A stretch of 64,000 bases of DNA, from positions 62,001-126,000 of the forward strand of contig JACKNX010000001.1 in NCBI GenBank assembly GCA_024234635.1, given 5' to 3'. Each line of letters starts with the position of its first letter. Position 1 is the stretch's first letter. This document shows, in pieces, positions 16,186 through 24,542 of the stretch. The translations under genes and the position numbers were made by a program. The stretch is from Pseudomonadales bacterium. Lineage in GTDB: Bacteria; Pseudomonadota; Gammaproteobacteria; Pseudomonadales; Azotimanducaceae. Below the pieces are notes generated by a model that had not been told where the DNA came from, did not search any database, and saw only the letters and a program-made list of their open reading frames with translations.

Positions 16186-16918
16186 TCACCACAATCGGGG
16201 CGCCATCCGTGACGATGAGCGTATGTTCGTACTGGGCCACGAGCACCCCATGGGGCACCGACAGCGTCCAGCCGTCCGCCTCTTCCTCCACCCAGTCGGC
16301 ACGATCACTGAAAAACGGTTCGATGGTGAGCACCATGCCTTTTTTCAGCGTACGCCGTTCATTCGGGTTGTGCCGCGGGATGTAGGACGGCTCCTCGTGC
16401 AGGGAGCGGCCGACTCCGTGACTACCGAGATTTTCCACGATCCGGTAACCGGTACGCTCCGCCACCTTCTGGACAGCGGAACCAATGACATTGAGCGAGC
16501 GCCCCGCACGCACCTGCGTCAGCGCCGCCCGCACCGCCTGGCGCACGCTCTGGCAGATGTGCGCCCGTTCCGGCGAGCCGCCCGGCAGTACGAACGACTC
16601 CCCCATGTCGGCGACGTATCCGTCCAGTTCCGCCGAAACATCGATGTTGATGATGTCGCCCGGCAACAGTCGCCGGGACCCCGGAATGCCGTGCGCGGCC
16701 TGCTCATTGACGCTGATACAGGTGGCGCCGGGGAACTGGTAGAACAGTTGCGGCGCCGAACGGGCGCCCTCCCTGGCCAGCGCCCGGGCGCCTACCGTGT
16801 CCAGTTCCTGCGTGGTCATTCCCGCGCGCGCTGCCCGGCGCATGGCAAGAAACGCGCGGCGCACGGCGCGACCCGCCCGGCGAAGTCCGTCAATATCGGT
16901 TTGTGTCATGGCGTTCAT
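16178..16918 (-). CDS. map: Type I methionine aminopeptidase
   Basis: A 246-residue enzyme that removes the initiator Met from nascent proteins. The metal ligands are all present: Asp of NIDV, Asp of the ADMGES segment, His of SLHEEP, Glu of LTIEPF and Glu of AQYEHT; the substrate-binding His is in AAHGIP. The residue following the second Asp is Met rather than the usual Thr. The ATG at 16918 fits the family; ATG 16909 is an alternative and neither has a strong ribosome binding site. It is divergent from the CULT gene and is not next to rpsB-tsf, so it may be a second map paralogue. Confidence 0.9.
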   Translation of the reverse strand: MNAMTQTDIDGLRRAGRAVRRAFLAMRRAARAGMTTQELDTVGARALAREGARSAPQLFYQFPGATCISVNEQAAHGIPGSRRLLPGDIINIDVSAELDGYVADMGESFVLPGGSPERAHICQSVRQAVRAALTQVRAGRSLNVIGSAVQKVAERTGYRIVENLGSHGVGRSLHEEPSYIPRHNPNERRTLKKGMVLTIEPFFSDRADWVEEEADGWTLSVPHGVLVAQYEHTLIVTDGAPIVVTG

Positions 16919-17016
16919 ACCGGCAATTGTAACCATGAAAGTCATTCCAGGACGGCGGTTGCCCGGCTGGCAGGAAAGACTGACACTGATGCCGTCAGGC
17001 AAGGAGACATCCGTCG

Positions 17017-17406
17017 ATGAGCGGTACAGACGGCCCCGCAGGCGGCGTCCTCACACCGGAGCGGGTGCACGACACCACGCGCGAACCGGTGTCGGGCAAA
17101 GATTTTGTGTACTGCGCCATCTGCTCGACCGTGATCGCCCGCGTGGCCGACCGCATCGAAGTCAACGGCTCCTTCGATCACGTGTGTACCAACCCCCACG
17201 GGGTCACGTTCCATCTGGGGTGCTTCGGCAACGCGCTGGGTTGCACCATCTCCGGCGACCGGATGGCGGCGGATACCTGGTTTCCCGGTTTTCGCTGGCG
17301 CATCGCCACCTGCGGTGAATGCAGCGCGCATCTCGGCTGGTATTTCGATCGGGAAGAGACCACCTACTTCTACGGTCTCATCCTCAATCGCATCCAGTAT
17401 GAATAG
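17017..17406 (+). CDS. CULT-domain protein (bacterial cereblon-like)
   Basis: A 129-residue protein consisting almost only of a CULT domain, the thalidomide-binding fold of human cereblon also known as a stand-alone protein in bacteria. The zinc knuckles are Cys33/Cys36 (CAIC) and Cys99/Cys102 (CGEC). The aromatic cage is Trp88, Trp94 and Trp108, with Phe110 behind it; the spacing 6 and 14 is the same as Trp380, Trp386 and Trp400 in human cereblon, and TWFPGFRW is nearly the human motif. There is no Lon or DDB1-binding part. Cereblon recognises C-terminal cyclic imides on damaged proteins; the bacterial role is unknown. AAGGAG lies ten bases before the ATG. It heads a run with the PTPS, SDR, BNR and MoaD-like genes. 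Confidence 0.9.
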   Translation: MSGTDGPAGGVLTPERVHDTTREPVSGKDFVYCAICSTVIARVADRIEVNGSFDHVCTNPHGVTFHLGCFGNALGCTISGDRMAADTWFPGFRWRIATCGECSAHLGWYFDREETTYFYGLILNRIQYE

Positions 17407-17502
17407 CGGTCGCGCCGGGCTAGCGGGCAGACCGGGAGCCCCGACCTTTGCCAGTTGCGCGGGAATGGAGGATCATCGGCGCCAGTACAGCAGGCCCGGG
17501 CC

Positions 17503-17991
17503 ATGACAAGCATCCACACCAGCATCGACATCGCCAAGGACTACCTGCACTTCGGCGCCGCACACTTCACGCTGTTCAGCGCTACCGAGCGGGAAAATCT
17601 GCACGGCCACAATTTTTTTGTCGCGGCAAGCATGACCTGCGAGGTCGGCGACGACGGACTTGCCTTCGACTACAACATCATCAAGCAGGCGCTTGCTGTA
17701 CTGTGTGATTCCCTGGACGAGAAGCTGCTGCTGCCGGAGCACTCACCGCACCTGGCTATCAAGCGCTCGGAACAGGTGATCGAGGTACGGTTCGCGGACG
17801 AGCACATGACCTACCTCCCACGCGACGTATTGCTGTTACCGGTACGCAACGTCACCGTGGAGGAGCTTGCCGGCTGGTTCCTCACACAGCTGCGGGCCGA
17901 CCCACGCATCACCGAACTGCCGCTCACCACCCTGGACATCCGCGTTTCCTCCGGACCGGGCCAGTGGGCGGGCGCACACTGGAGAGCCTAA
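17503..17991 (+). CDS. 6-pyruvoyl-tetrahydropterin synthase/QueD-like protein without the usual Cys
   Basis: A 162-residue T-fold protein of the PTPS/QueD family. The three zinc ligands are in place (His21 in GAAHF, His34 and His36 in LHGHNF), and NVTVEELA around Glu120 corresponds to the pterin-binding block. The catalytic Cys normally found a few residues before HGH is missing; that segment reads SATERENL, with two Glu. PTPS-III proteins, which replace FolB in folate synthesis, also have Glu in place of Cys, so 6-hydroxymethyl-dihydropterin formation or another pterin reaction is possible. The gene overlaps the next SDR by one base (TAATG), suggesting a joint pterin pathway. Confidence 0.82.
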   Translation: MTSIHTSIDIAKDYLHFGAAHFTLFSATERENLHGHNFFVAASMTCEVGDDGLAFDYNIIKQALAVLCDSLDEKLLLPEHSPHLAIKRSEQVIEVRFADEHMTYLPRDVLLLPVRNVTVEELAGWFLTQLRADPRITELPLTTLDIRVSSGPGQWAGAHWRA

Positions 17992-18686
17992 TGAAAACCC
18001 TCGTCATCACCGGCGCTTCTTCCGGCATCGGTCTGCGCACCGCAGCCGCTTTCCTCGACCTCGGCTACGAAGTGGTCAACCTGTCACGCCGGCGTTGCCC
18101 CCTCGATAAGGTAACGCACGTGAACTGCGACCTCTCGCAGCCAGGATTCATGGAGGTGATTGCACCGGTCATGCAACCGATGCTGGAGCGCTCAAGCGAA
18201 ATTGCGCTCATTCACAACGCATCGCGCCTGACCAACGATTCCGCCGTGGAGACACCCAGCAACACACTGAGAGCCGTGCTGGAAGTGAACGTGGTGGCGC
18301 CGAACTCGCTGAACTATTTCGTGATTCCCTATATGAAACCGGGCTCCAGCATTCTTTTTGTTGCCTCCACGCTGGCGGAAAAGGCGGTACCCGGAAGTTT
18401 CTGCTACGTCACGTCCAAACACGCCACCATCGGCATGATGCGGGCGCTGACACAGGATCTGGCAGGGCGCGGCATCCATACCGCCGCCGTCTGCCCCGGT
18501 TTCACCGACACCGAAATGTTGCGTCAACACGTACCCGCCGACGCAATGGATATCGTGCGCAACATGTCGGCGTTCGGCCGTCTCATCACGCCGGACGAAA
18601 TTGCCGATACCCTTGTGTTCGCAGCCCGCAGCCCCGTGCTGAATGGCGCTGTGATTCACGCCAGCCTCGGCCAGGTTGAACGCTGA
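17991..18686 (+). CDS. Short-chain dehydrogenase/reductase paired with the PTPS-like gene
   Basis: A 231-residue classical SDR. The NAD(P) motif TGASSGIG starts near residue 8, the IHNAS segment stands for NNAG, and the catalytic Tyr-Lys pair is in CYVTSKHA with a Ser about 15 residues earlier (FVASTLAE). PGFTDTEM follows the active site as usual. Arg-Arg after the second strand (SRRR) suggests NADPH preference. The start is fixed by GGAGAG upstream and the one-base overlap with the PTPS-like gene. By position a pterin reductase (sepiapterin or dihydromonapterin reductase type) is an inference; sequence alone only supports SDR. Confidence 0.88.
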   Translation: MKTLVITGASSGIGLRTAAAFLDLGYEVVNLSRRRCPLDKVTHVNCDLSQPGFMEVIAPVMQPMLERSSEIALIHNASRLTNDSAVETPSNTLRAVLEVNVVAPNSLNYFVIPYMKPGSSILFVASTLAEKAVPGSFCYVTSKHATIGMMRALTQDLAGRGIHTAAVCPGFTDTEMLRQHVPADAMDIVRNMSAFGRLITPDEIADTLVFAARSPVLNGAVIHASLGQVER

Positions 18687-18689
18687 ACC

Positions 18690-19853
18690 ATGTCGACGCA
18701 TCCCGCCAGGCTGCTTGCGGCCACCCGCAAAGGGCTGTTCACCCTGGACAACGTCGACGACCGGATTCGCTGGCGACTCGGCGAGCCACAATTTCTGGGC
18801 CACATCATCCAGCATGCCGTGCTCGATCCCCGCGACGGTCAGACCCTGCTGGTGGCGGCGAAGACCGGACACCTCGGTCCGACCATCTTCCGCTCGACGG
18901 ATGCCGGCCGCACCTTCACCGAAGCGGCGCGCCCCCCGGCGTTTGACAAGGCGGCCCCCGGCACCGCGCCGCGGGTGGTGAGTCACACATTCTGGCTCAC
19001 GCCGGGCCATGCCAGCGAGCCTGGCGTGTGGTGGGCGGGCACGTCGCCTCAGGCGTTGTGGCGCTCCGACGACGCGGGTCAGACCTGGTCCGGTGTGCGA
19101 GGGTTCAACGATCATCCGGACTACAGTCTGCGCACCGAAGATCCGCAGGGCGGCACACCCGATGGTCCCGTGTTGCACTCGATTCTCGTGGATCCCCGTG
19201 ATGCCAGGCACATGTACCTCGGTCTGTCCGGCGGTGGCGTCTACGAGAGTCTCGATCACGGCGGGAACTGGTCGCCGCTGAATGACGGCATGGCCACGGT
19301 GTTCTCCGATCCGGATGCCGACCCGGATGATCCGCAGCCCCAGTCCATGCCCTGGAAGAGCGTTGGTCCGGAGCACGATCCGCACTGCGTGCAGTTGCAC
19401 CCGCTCAATCCCGACATTCTCTACCAGCAGAATCACTGCGGCATCTATCGACTGCAGCGGCCGGCAACACGCTGGACCCGTATCGGTCGCAACATGCCAA
19501 CGGACGTTGGTGACATTGGCTTCGTCATCGGCGTACATCCACGGGACACCGCCACGGCCTGGGTATTCCCCATGGATGGCACGGATGTCTGGCCGCGCAC
19601 CAGCCCAGGCGGCAGGCCTGCCGCCTGGATCACCCGCGATGACGGTCGCACGTGGCAACGCCAGGCCAACGGATTTCCCGATCGGGGCTGGTTCACTATC
19701 AAGCGACAGGGCATGGCCGTGGATACCGCGGACCCCATCGGTCTTTACCTGGGAACCACCAGCGGTGAGGTCTGGGCAACCACCGACGAAGGCGCCTCGT
19801 GGCGACAGATCGCCGCACACCTGCCCGAAATCTATGCCCTGGAACTGGCCTGA
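18690..19853 (+). CDS. BNR-repeat / sialidase-like beta-propeller protein
   Basis: A 387-residue protein built of repeated Asp-box/BNR motifs (for example STDAGRTF, SDDAGQTW, SLDHGGNW, TRDDGRTW and TTDEGASW), giving a seven-bladed-type propeller related to sialidases and VPS10/sortilin heads. No signal peptide or catalytic Arg triad of true sialidases is evident, so it is likely cytoplasmic and non-hydrolytic. The gene begins four bases after the SDR stop and is followed after four bases by the MoaD/ThiS-like gene. I recall BNR-MoaD pairs from other genomes, but no function is established to my knowledge. Confidence 0.85.
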   Translation: MSTHPARLLAATRKGLFTLDNVDDRIRWRLGEPQFLGHIIQHAVLDPRDGQTLLVAAKTGHLGPTIFRSTDAGRTFTEAARPPAFDKAAPGTAPRVVSHTFWLTPGHASEPGVWWAGTSPQALWRSDDAGQTWSGVRGFNDHPDYSLRTEDPQGGTPDGPVLHSILVDPRDARHMYLGLSGGGVYESLDHGGNWSPLNDGMATVFSDPDADPDDPQPQSMPWKSVGPEHDPHCVQLHPLNPDILYQQNHCGIYRLQRPATRWTRIGRNMPTDVGDIGFVIGVHPRDTATAWVFPMDGTDVWPRTSPGGRPAAWITRDDGRTWQRQANGFPDRGWFTIKRQGMAVDTADPIGLYLGTTSGEVWATTDEGASWRQIAAHLPEIYALELA

Positions 19854-19857
19854 CACG

Positions 19858-20118
19858 ATGCGCGTGCTGATTCCATCGCCACTGCACAGCTATACGGACG
19901 GCAGGCGATGGGTCACCGCCAATGGCAATACGCTTTCCGAACTGCTGCTCGACCTGGATGCGGGTTTTCCAGGCATACGACACCGGCTCATTGACGAACA
20001 GGGCAACGTACGCCCACACATGACCATCTACGCACACGGCAAACGAGCACACGACCTTGCCACGGATGTGCGCGATTGTGACGAAGTTGTCATCATGCAG
20101 GCCCTCTCCGGAGGCTGA
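19858..20118 (+). CDS. MoaD/ThiS-family ubiquitin-like protein
   Basis: An 86-residue beta-grasp protein ending in ALSGG. The C-terminal Gly-Gly is the hallmark of sulfur-carrier or conjugatable ubiquitin-like proteins, which are adenylated by an E1-like enzyme. The first strand (MRVLIPSPLHSYTDG), TLSELLLDLDAGFPGI helix and DEVVIMQALSGG tail fit MoaD-like proteins. There is no MoaE, ThiG or E1-like gene in the window. Tight linkage to the BNR propeller suggests that the two proteins act together, but whether as sulfur donor and acceptor or as modifier and target is open. Confidence 0.85.
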   Translation: MRVLIPSPLHSYTDGRRWVTANGNTLSELLLDLDAGFPGIRHRLIDEQGNVRPHMTIYAHGKRAHDLATDVRDCDEVVIMQALSGG

Positions 20119-20164
20119 AATGAGCATCAATCGAACCTGACGCGGAAAATCTTGCCGATGCAGG

Positions 20165-20192
20165 TTGTCTCAACACGAACAATCGGTACACT
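20165..20192 (+). promoter_or_regulatory. Candidate sigma-70 promoter for the CDP-sugar genes
   Basis: TTGTCT and TACACT are separated by 16 bases in the gap between the MoaD-like gene and the CDP-glucose 4,6-dehydratase gene. The match to consensus is moderate. It would give a transcript start near 20200 and a leader of about 40 bases. Confidence 0.35.
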
Positions 20193-20239
20193 CGCGCCTC
20201 CTCTAGCAGTTTCGGGCCAGCCCCCGGGGGTTATCACGC

Positions 20240-21343
20240 GTGTTTCTCGACTATTACCGGAACCGAACGGTGCTTCTCACCGGGCACACAGGCTTCAAGG
20301 GTTCCTGGTTGTCGCTCTGGCTCGAGCGGCTTGGCGCCCAGGTACATGGGCTGGCGCTGCCGCCACCCGCCTCACCATGCCTTCACGAAGTCATTCCTGA
20401 GCAGGCGCTGGCCAGCAGTTCGTTCTGCGACACCCGCGATGCCGGAAACGTTGCCGAGATCATCCGGCAGGTAAAACCCGATATCGTCTTCCATCTCGCC
20501 GCCCAACCGATCGTCCGTCTGTCCTACGAAGAACCGATCGACACCCTCAGCACCAATGTCATGGGTACGGCAAACGTTCTGGAAGGTATCCGCCAGGCCG
20601 GTCTTCCATGTACGACGGTCTGCATCACCAGCGACAAATGCTATGAGAATCAGGAGTGGGAGTTCTCCTATCGTGAAACGGATCCGATGGGCGGTCACGA
20701 CGTGTACTCCATGAGCAAGGGTGCCATGGAACTCCTGGTGTCCTCCTGGAATCGCTCGTTCTTCCTCACCGACCCCCGGCTGGGGCACCTCGTGACCGTG
20801 CGTGCAGGAAACGTCATCGGTGGTGGCGATTACGCCAGCGATCGCATCGTTCCCGATTCCGTGCGTGCGCTTGCCGCGGGTGAGCCCATCCATGTGCGAC
20901 ACCCTGAAGCTGTCCGGCCCTGGCAGCATGTACTCGAATGCCTCAGCGGTTATCTCTGGCTTGGCGCCCGTCTGGCCGATGAAGCCAAAGGCTCGCCGCT
21001 GGCCACGCCATTCAATTTCGGCCCCGAACCCGATACGCGCCAGACCGTTCGCAGGCTCATCGAAGAAGTGTTGCAGCACTGGCCTGGCGAATGGGAGGAC
21101 GGGTCCGACCCGGAAAGCGTACACGAAGCCAAGTTGCTCACCCTGACCACCGAGAAGGCCGCCATGCTGCTGCAATGGAAACCGACCTGGCGGTTCGAGG
21201 AGACCATCCGCCAGACGATTCGCTGGTACCGTGAACGACATGCGCTGGGCAATGACGACATGTATCGCTTCACCCTGACGCAGATCGACGAGTACTGCAC
21301 TCTGGCACGCGAACAGGGTGTCACCTGGGCCCAGGCCGCGTGA
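20240..21343 (+). CDS. rfbG: CDP-glucose 4,6-dehydratase
   Basis: A 367-residue extended SDR producing CDP-4-keto-6-deoxyglucose. The start GHTGFKGSWLSLWLE carries the variant NAD motif typical of RfbG; the catalytic Tyr-Lys pair lies in DVYSMSKGAMELL, with SDKCYEN before it. Translation starts at GTG. Its stop overlaps the GTG of the next epimerase gene by four bases. Neither the CDP-glucose pyrophosphorylase RfbF nor the dehydratase RfbH is in the window, so precursor supply must come from elsewhere. The product is a deoxysugar for O-antigen or another glycan, possibly the cluster at 28.6 kb. Confidence 0.9.
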   Translation: MFLDYYRNRTVLLTGHTGFKGSWLSLWLERLGAQVHGLALPPPASPCLHEVIPEQALASSSFCDTRDAGNVAEIIRQVKPDIVFHLAAQPIVRLSYEEPIDTLSTNVMGTANVLEGIRQAGLPCTTVCITSDKCYENQEWEFSYRETDPMGGHDVYSMSKGAMELLVSSWNRSFFLTDPRLGHLVTVRAGNVIGGGDYASDRIVPDSVRALAAGEPIHVRHPEAVRPWQHVLECLSGYLWLGARLADEAKGSPLATPFNFGPEPDTRQTVRRLIEEVLQHWPGEWEDGSDPESVHEAKLLTLTTEKAAMLLQWKPTWRFEETIRQTIRWYRERHALGNDDMYRFTLTQIDEYCTLAREQGVTWAQAA

Positions 21344-21873
21344 TCTTCTCTCCTACCCGCCTTCACGGGCTCTGGCATATTGACCTGGAGTTGCGGGAAG
21401 ACGAGCGCGGCTTTCTGGCGCGCACGTACTGTGACAATGAATTCGCCGAGCACGGACTGAATACGCGCTGGCCTCAATGCAATCTGTCGCTGACGCGGTC
21501 GAAAGGCATGTTGCGCGGCATGCACTTCCAGGCCGAGCCGCATCCGGAAATCAAGCTGATCCGCTGTGCCGCCGGCGCGGTTTATGACGTGCTGGTCGAC
21601 GTGCGCCCCGGGTCCCCGACCTTCGGTCAGTGGCAGGGTTTCGAGCTCACGCAGAGCAATCGCGCAATGCTGTATGTGCCGGGTGGCTTCGCCCATGGCT
21701 ATCAGTGCCTGACCGACAATTGCGAAGTGTTCTATCAGATGTCCGAGTTCTACCACCCCGATCTGGCACGCGGCATTCATCACGCGGATCCCGAGGTGGG
21801 CATTGCCTGGCCCCTGCCCGATCCGCTCTGTTCCGAAAAGGATCGCGGCCTGCCGCTACTCAGGGACCTGTAA
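21340..21873 (+). CDS. RfbC-type 3,5-epimerase (NDP-4-keto-6-deoxysugar epimerase)
   Basis: A 177-residue cupin-fold epimerase of the dTDP-4-dehydrorhamnose 3,5-epimerase family. RGMHFQ supplies the catalytic His, DVRPGSPTFGQW follows, and YVPGGFAHGY is the conserved active-site loop. Because it is coupled by a GTGA overlap to a CDP-glucose 4,6-dehydratase and not to RmlA, B or D, its substrate may be CDP-4-keto-6-deoxyglucose rather than the dTDP sugar. Start codon is GTG. Convergent with the phosphoesterase gene 11 bases further on. Confidence 0.88.
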   Translation: MIFSPTRLHGLWHIDLELREDERGFLARTYCDNEFAEHGLNTRWPQCNLSLTRSKGMLRGMHFQAEPHPEIKLIRCAAGAVYDVLVDVRPGSPTFGQWQGFELTQSNRAMLYVPGGFAHGYQCLTDNCEVFYQMSEFYHPDLARGIHHADPEVGIAWPLPDPLCSEKDRGLPLLRDL

Positions 21874-21884
21874 CACCCCGCGGG

Positions 21885-22481
21885 TCACCGGGACTTCGGT
21901 CGCTTCCACGGCGGCACTTCATTCCATGCAAACGGCTCGATGCCGTCATCGGTAAGCTGCCACACGCTGGCCTCGGCCTTGCCTTTGTCCAGTTCAAGAA
22001 ACCCGATCGTGCCGTACTGCGTGTCGTAGTTGTGCGGATACGTCGGCGAACCGGGATTGACGCACAGCGTGCCGTGCAGTGTGGCAATGCGTTCCACGTG
22101 CGTGTCGCCGGAAACGATCACGTCGGGCCAGCGTTCGGGGAAAAAGCGTTCGATCCACTTTGCCAGCGTGAAGTTGGGCGGTCGTTCCGGTACGGGCACG
22201 TAATGCGTGAGCCCTACCCACAGACCTTCCAGCTCCAGCAGCCAGGCGTATTTCACGCGCGGATCCTCGGGCTGCACCGGCCGCCCACCACTACCGTCCT
22301 CGCCATTGCCTCGCGCCGCATAGACCGGCGCGATAAGCTCGAGCTCGTCCAGCACCCAGAATTCATGCACGTCGCCGGCATGAAAGATCAGGTCCACGCC
22401 GCGAAAGGCATCGAACACCTGCGGCCACAGCGCCTTGCGCGCTTCCGGCAGATGCGTATCCGAGATGAGTCCGATGCGCAT
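21885..22481 (-). CDS. Metallophosphoesterase (YfcE/MJ0936-like)
   Basis: A 198-residue calcineurin-like phosphoesterase. Motifs of the dinuclear metal site appear in order: GLISDTHLPE, FHAGDVHE, ARGNGED (GNxD/E), THY and SGDTHVERI, ending with NPGSP, as in YfcE-type phosphodiesterases. The size fits small members acting on phosphodiesters or nucleotides; the substrate is unknown. The ATG at 22481 overlaps the stop of the upstream amidohydrolase by one base, so the two are translationally coupled and may act on one substrate. Confidence 0.87.
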   Translation of the reverse strand: MRIGLISDTHLPEARKALWPQVFDAFRGVDLIFHAGDVHEFWVLDELELIAPVYAARGNGEDGSGGRPVQPEDPRVKYAWLLELEGLWVGLTHYVPVPERPPNFTLAKWIERFFPERWPDVIVSGDTHVERIATLHGTLCVNPGSPTYPHNYDTQYGTIGFLELDKGKAEASVWQLTDDGIEPFAWNEVPPWKRPKSR

Positions 22482-24358
22482 CACGTGCTGGACATTCCTG
22501 CCCTCAACGCACCCGCCAACTGGGTGCGGCCATGCGCGCGGGTAAAGCCGCTGCAGTTCCATACCGGCTGACCGGAAACGTAAACGCCGCCGACGACGCC
22601 GTCTGATCGGTTGACAAGCTGATGACAGTCGAACGCTTCACGCCATTCGTAACGCACGCTGGCCTCACCGTTGTACTTGCGCAGTGCATCGGGGTTCAGC
22701 AAGGTGATGTCGGCGCGCGCACCGATCTCCAGCCGACCGGCGTCGATGCCGAAGAACGTCGCGGGCTCCCGGGTGAGCCGGCATACCATGCGTGCGAAGG
22801 TGGCTTCGTCGTCATTGATGCCAATGGCCAGCGCACGCAGGTTGCCATCGAAGAACGCCATATTGGTGACGTGCGCGCCGCTGTCATTGAAACCGGGCAG
22901 CATCAGCGGGTGCAGCAGCAGACGCTTGATGGTTTGCGGATCGGGATTACCAGCGACGTACGTCCAGTGCAGATCACGATCGAAATGCCGCAGCAGGCCA
23001 ACGAAAAATGCGCCTTCGTCCAGTTCCCCTTCGCCCAGCGCCGCGAACGCGCGGTACTCTTCGCCATCGTTACTGCCGGGTCTGTCCTTCTCCTGCTGCC
23101 AGTCGAGGTAGCGTTCGCGCACCTGGGCCAGCGTAAGTCCTTCCCAGGCTATCACCGGACAGCGGAACACCTGCATGTCGTTCAGGTCACGGGTGATGAA
23201 CTGCCGCTCCAGCTTCAGCCGGCGCCGGATGGCATCCGGGCCGTAGCCGTGTTTTCCCTTCTCCCACATGGCGGAAAACGCTTCCACGAAGCCCGGTTCA
23301 TCGAGGATGCGCCGGCGTTCCTCGACATCCTCCAGTTCCGTCTCGATCAGCCGGCGCATCAACGGGTTGGCCTCCGCCAGCGGGCTGATGGCGCCCTCCG
23401 AGTAGATGCGGAACGGCGCGGCCAGCGCCTGCATGCGCAGCTTGCCGTTGAAGATTGCGGAGTTGAGAACATTGGTCACCATCAGCGCCTGCGCCAACTG
23501 ACCGCGGTTGTTCACCGATTCGATGGCCGCCAGCGCCGTCGTTTTCAGCGGTCTGCCATACAGCCGGCCGCTGGTAAGTGCCATGAGACGCAACGTCAGC
23601 CCGCCATCGTCTGATGCGGGCGTCATCTGCCAGACACGATCATGCCGCCGCACGATGTCCGTCAGACGGCGGTATTCCTCGAAGGGTGCGTACTGCGTGG
23701 GAATACGTTTGTGGACATGTGGCTGATTGGCCAGGTAGTGCAGCGGCAGGCCGTCAGTCGACAGCCCAAGATAACCCGCGTCCATGGCGTCATCCAGGAT
23801 CTGCTCCATGCGCGAGAGTTCCTCGCGGCTCGGATCGCGCTCGATGCTGGCCTGCAGGCCCATGACTTCGATGCGCAACATCGAATGAGGCAGAAACGCC
23901 GCCAGGTTTACCGACAATGGCAGGCTGTCCAGATGCTCCAGATATTCGCGCGGCGTGGACCATTCCGCCTTGTCAGCGGCCTTGGCCAGTACCGTCTTTG
24001 GGATGTTCTCTACCCGCGCGAAACAGTCGACGATGGGATCCTGGCCCCCCCGACGCTGCGCCCCGAACGCGAGCCCCAGCGAGCAATTGCCTATGAGCGC
24101 CGTCGTGGTGCCGTGTCGCACCAGTTCCGGCAGGCCGGGTTCCAGCTCAACTTCCAGGTCTTCATGGGTGTGGATATCCAGCAGGCCCGGCACCACGTAG
24201 GTGCCCGACACATCATGCACCTGTTCCGCCGCCTCTTCCGGCAGCGACATACCCATGGCGGCGATGCGACCGCCGCGAATAGCGATGTCGATGAACTCTC
24301 CGGGACCACCTTTGCCGTCAAAGACCTTGGCGCCGTGGAGAATCGTATCCCAGTGCAT
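22481..24358 (-). CDS. Amidohydrolase family protein (N-acyl-D-amino-acid deacylase-like)
   Basis: A 625-residue metal-dependent hydrolase of the amidohydrolase superfamily, closest in layout to D-aminoacylases. The metal motif VPGLLDIHTHED holds His63 and His65. Near residue 500 the LPGFNDSGAHVTNM segment carries the conserved Asp/His, and a final beta domain with IGARADITLLNPD closes the barrel's N-terminal companion. The D-aminoacylase family acts on N-acyl-D-amino acids, but many members are uncharacterised. It lies upstream of the metallophosphoesterase with a one-base overlap. GGAGGCTCC precedes the ATG. Confidence 0.85.
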   Translation of the reverse strand: MHWDTILHGAKVFDGKGGPGEFIDIAIRGGRIAAMGMSLPEEAAEQVHDVSGTYVVPGLLDIHTHEDLEVELEPGLPELVRHGTTTALIGNCSLGLAFGAQRRGGQDPIVDCFARVENIPKTVLAKAADKAEWSTPREYLEHLDSLPLSVNLAAFLPHSMLRIEVMGLQASIERDPSREELSRMEQILDDAMDAGYLGLSTDGLPLHYLANQPHVHKRIPTQYAPFEEYRRLTDIVRRHDRVWQMTPASDDGGLTLRLMALTSGRLYGRPLKTTALAAIESVNNRGQLAQALMVTNVLNSAIFNGKLRMQALAAPFRIYSEGAISPLAEANPLMRRLIETELEDVEERRRILDEPGFVEAFSAMWEKGKHGYGPDAIRRRLKLERQFITRDLNDMQVFRCPVIAWEGLTLAQVRERYLDWQQEKDRPGSNDGEEYRAFAALGEGELDEGAFFVGLLRHFDRDLHWTYVAGNPDPQTIKRLLLHPLMLPGFNDSGAHVTNMAFFDGNLRALAIGINDDEATFARMVCRLTREPATFFGIDAGRLEIGARADITLLNPDALRKYNGEASVRYEWREAFDCHQLVNRSDGVVGGVYVSGQPVWNCSGFTRAHGRTQLAGALRAGMSST

Positions 24359-24542
24359 GCTGGAGCCTCCCCGGGGTCGGTACGTTGCCGCCCCTGCCTT
24401 GCTGTGGCGTCAAGGATGCGGGTGCTTTCCGCACCCGGCAAGTCTCCGATAATGGAGATATTCGTGGTATGCGCAAATGCGCGACACGACGTTTTCACTG
24501 CTTCCGGCACCCTCGCCAGGACCCATCACCAATCAAATGTGG

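Noticed and set aside
18690..19853. True secreted sialidase
   Set aside because: BNR motifs are present but there is no signal peptide and no evident catalytic Arg triad or Tyr/Glu pair.
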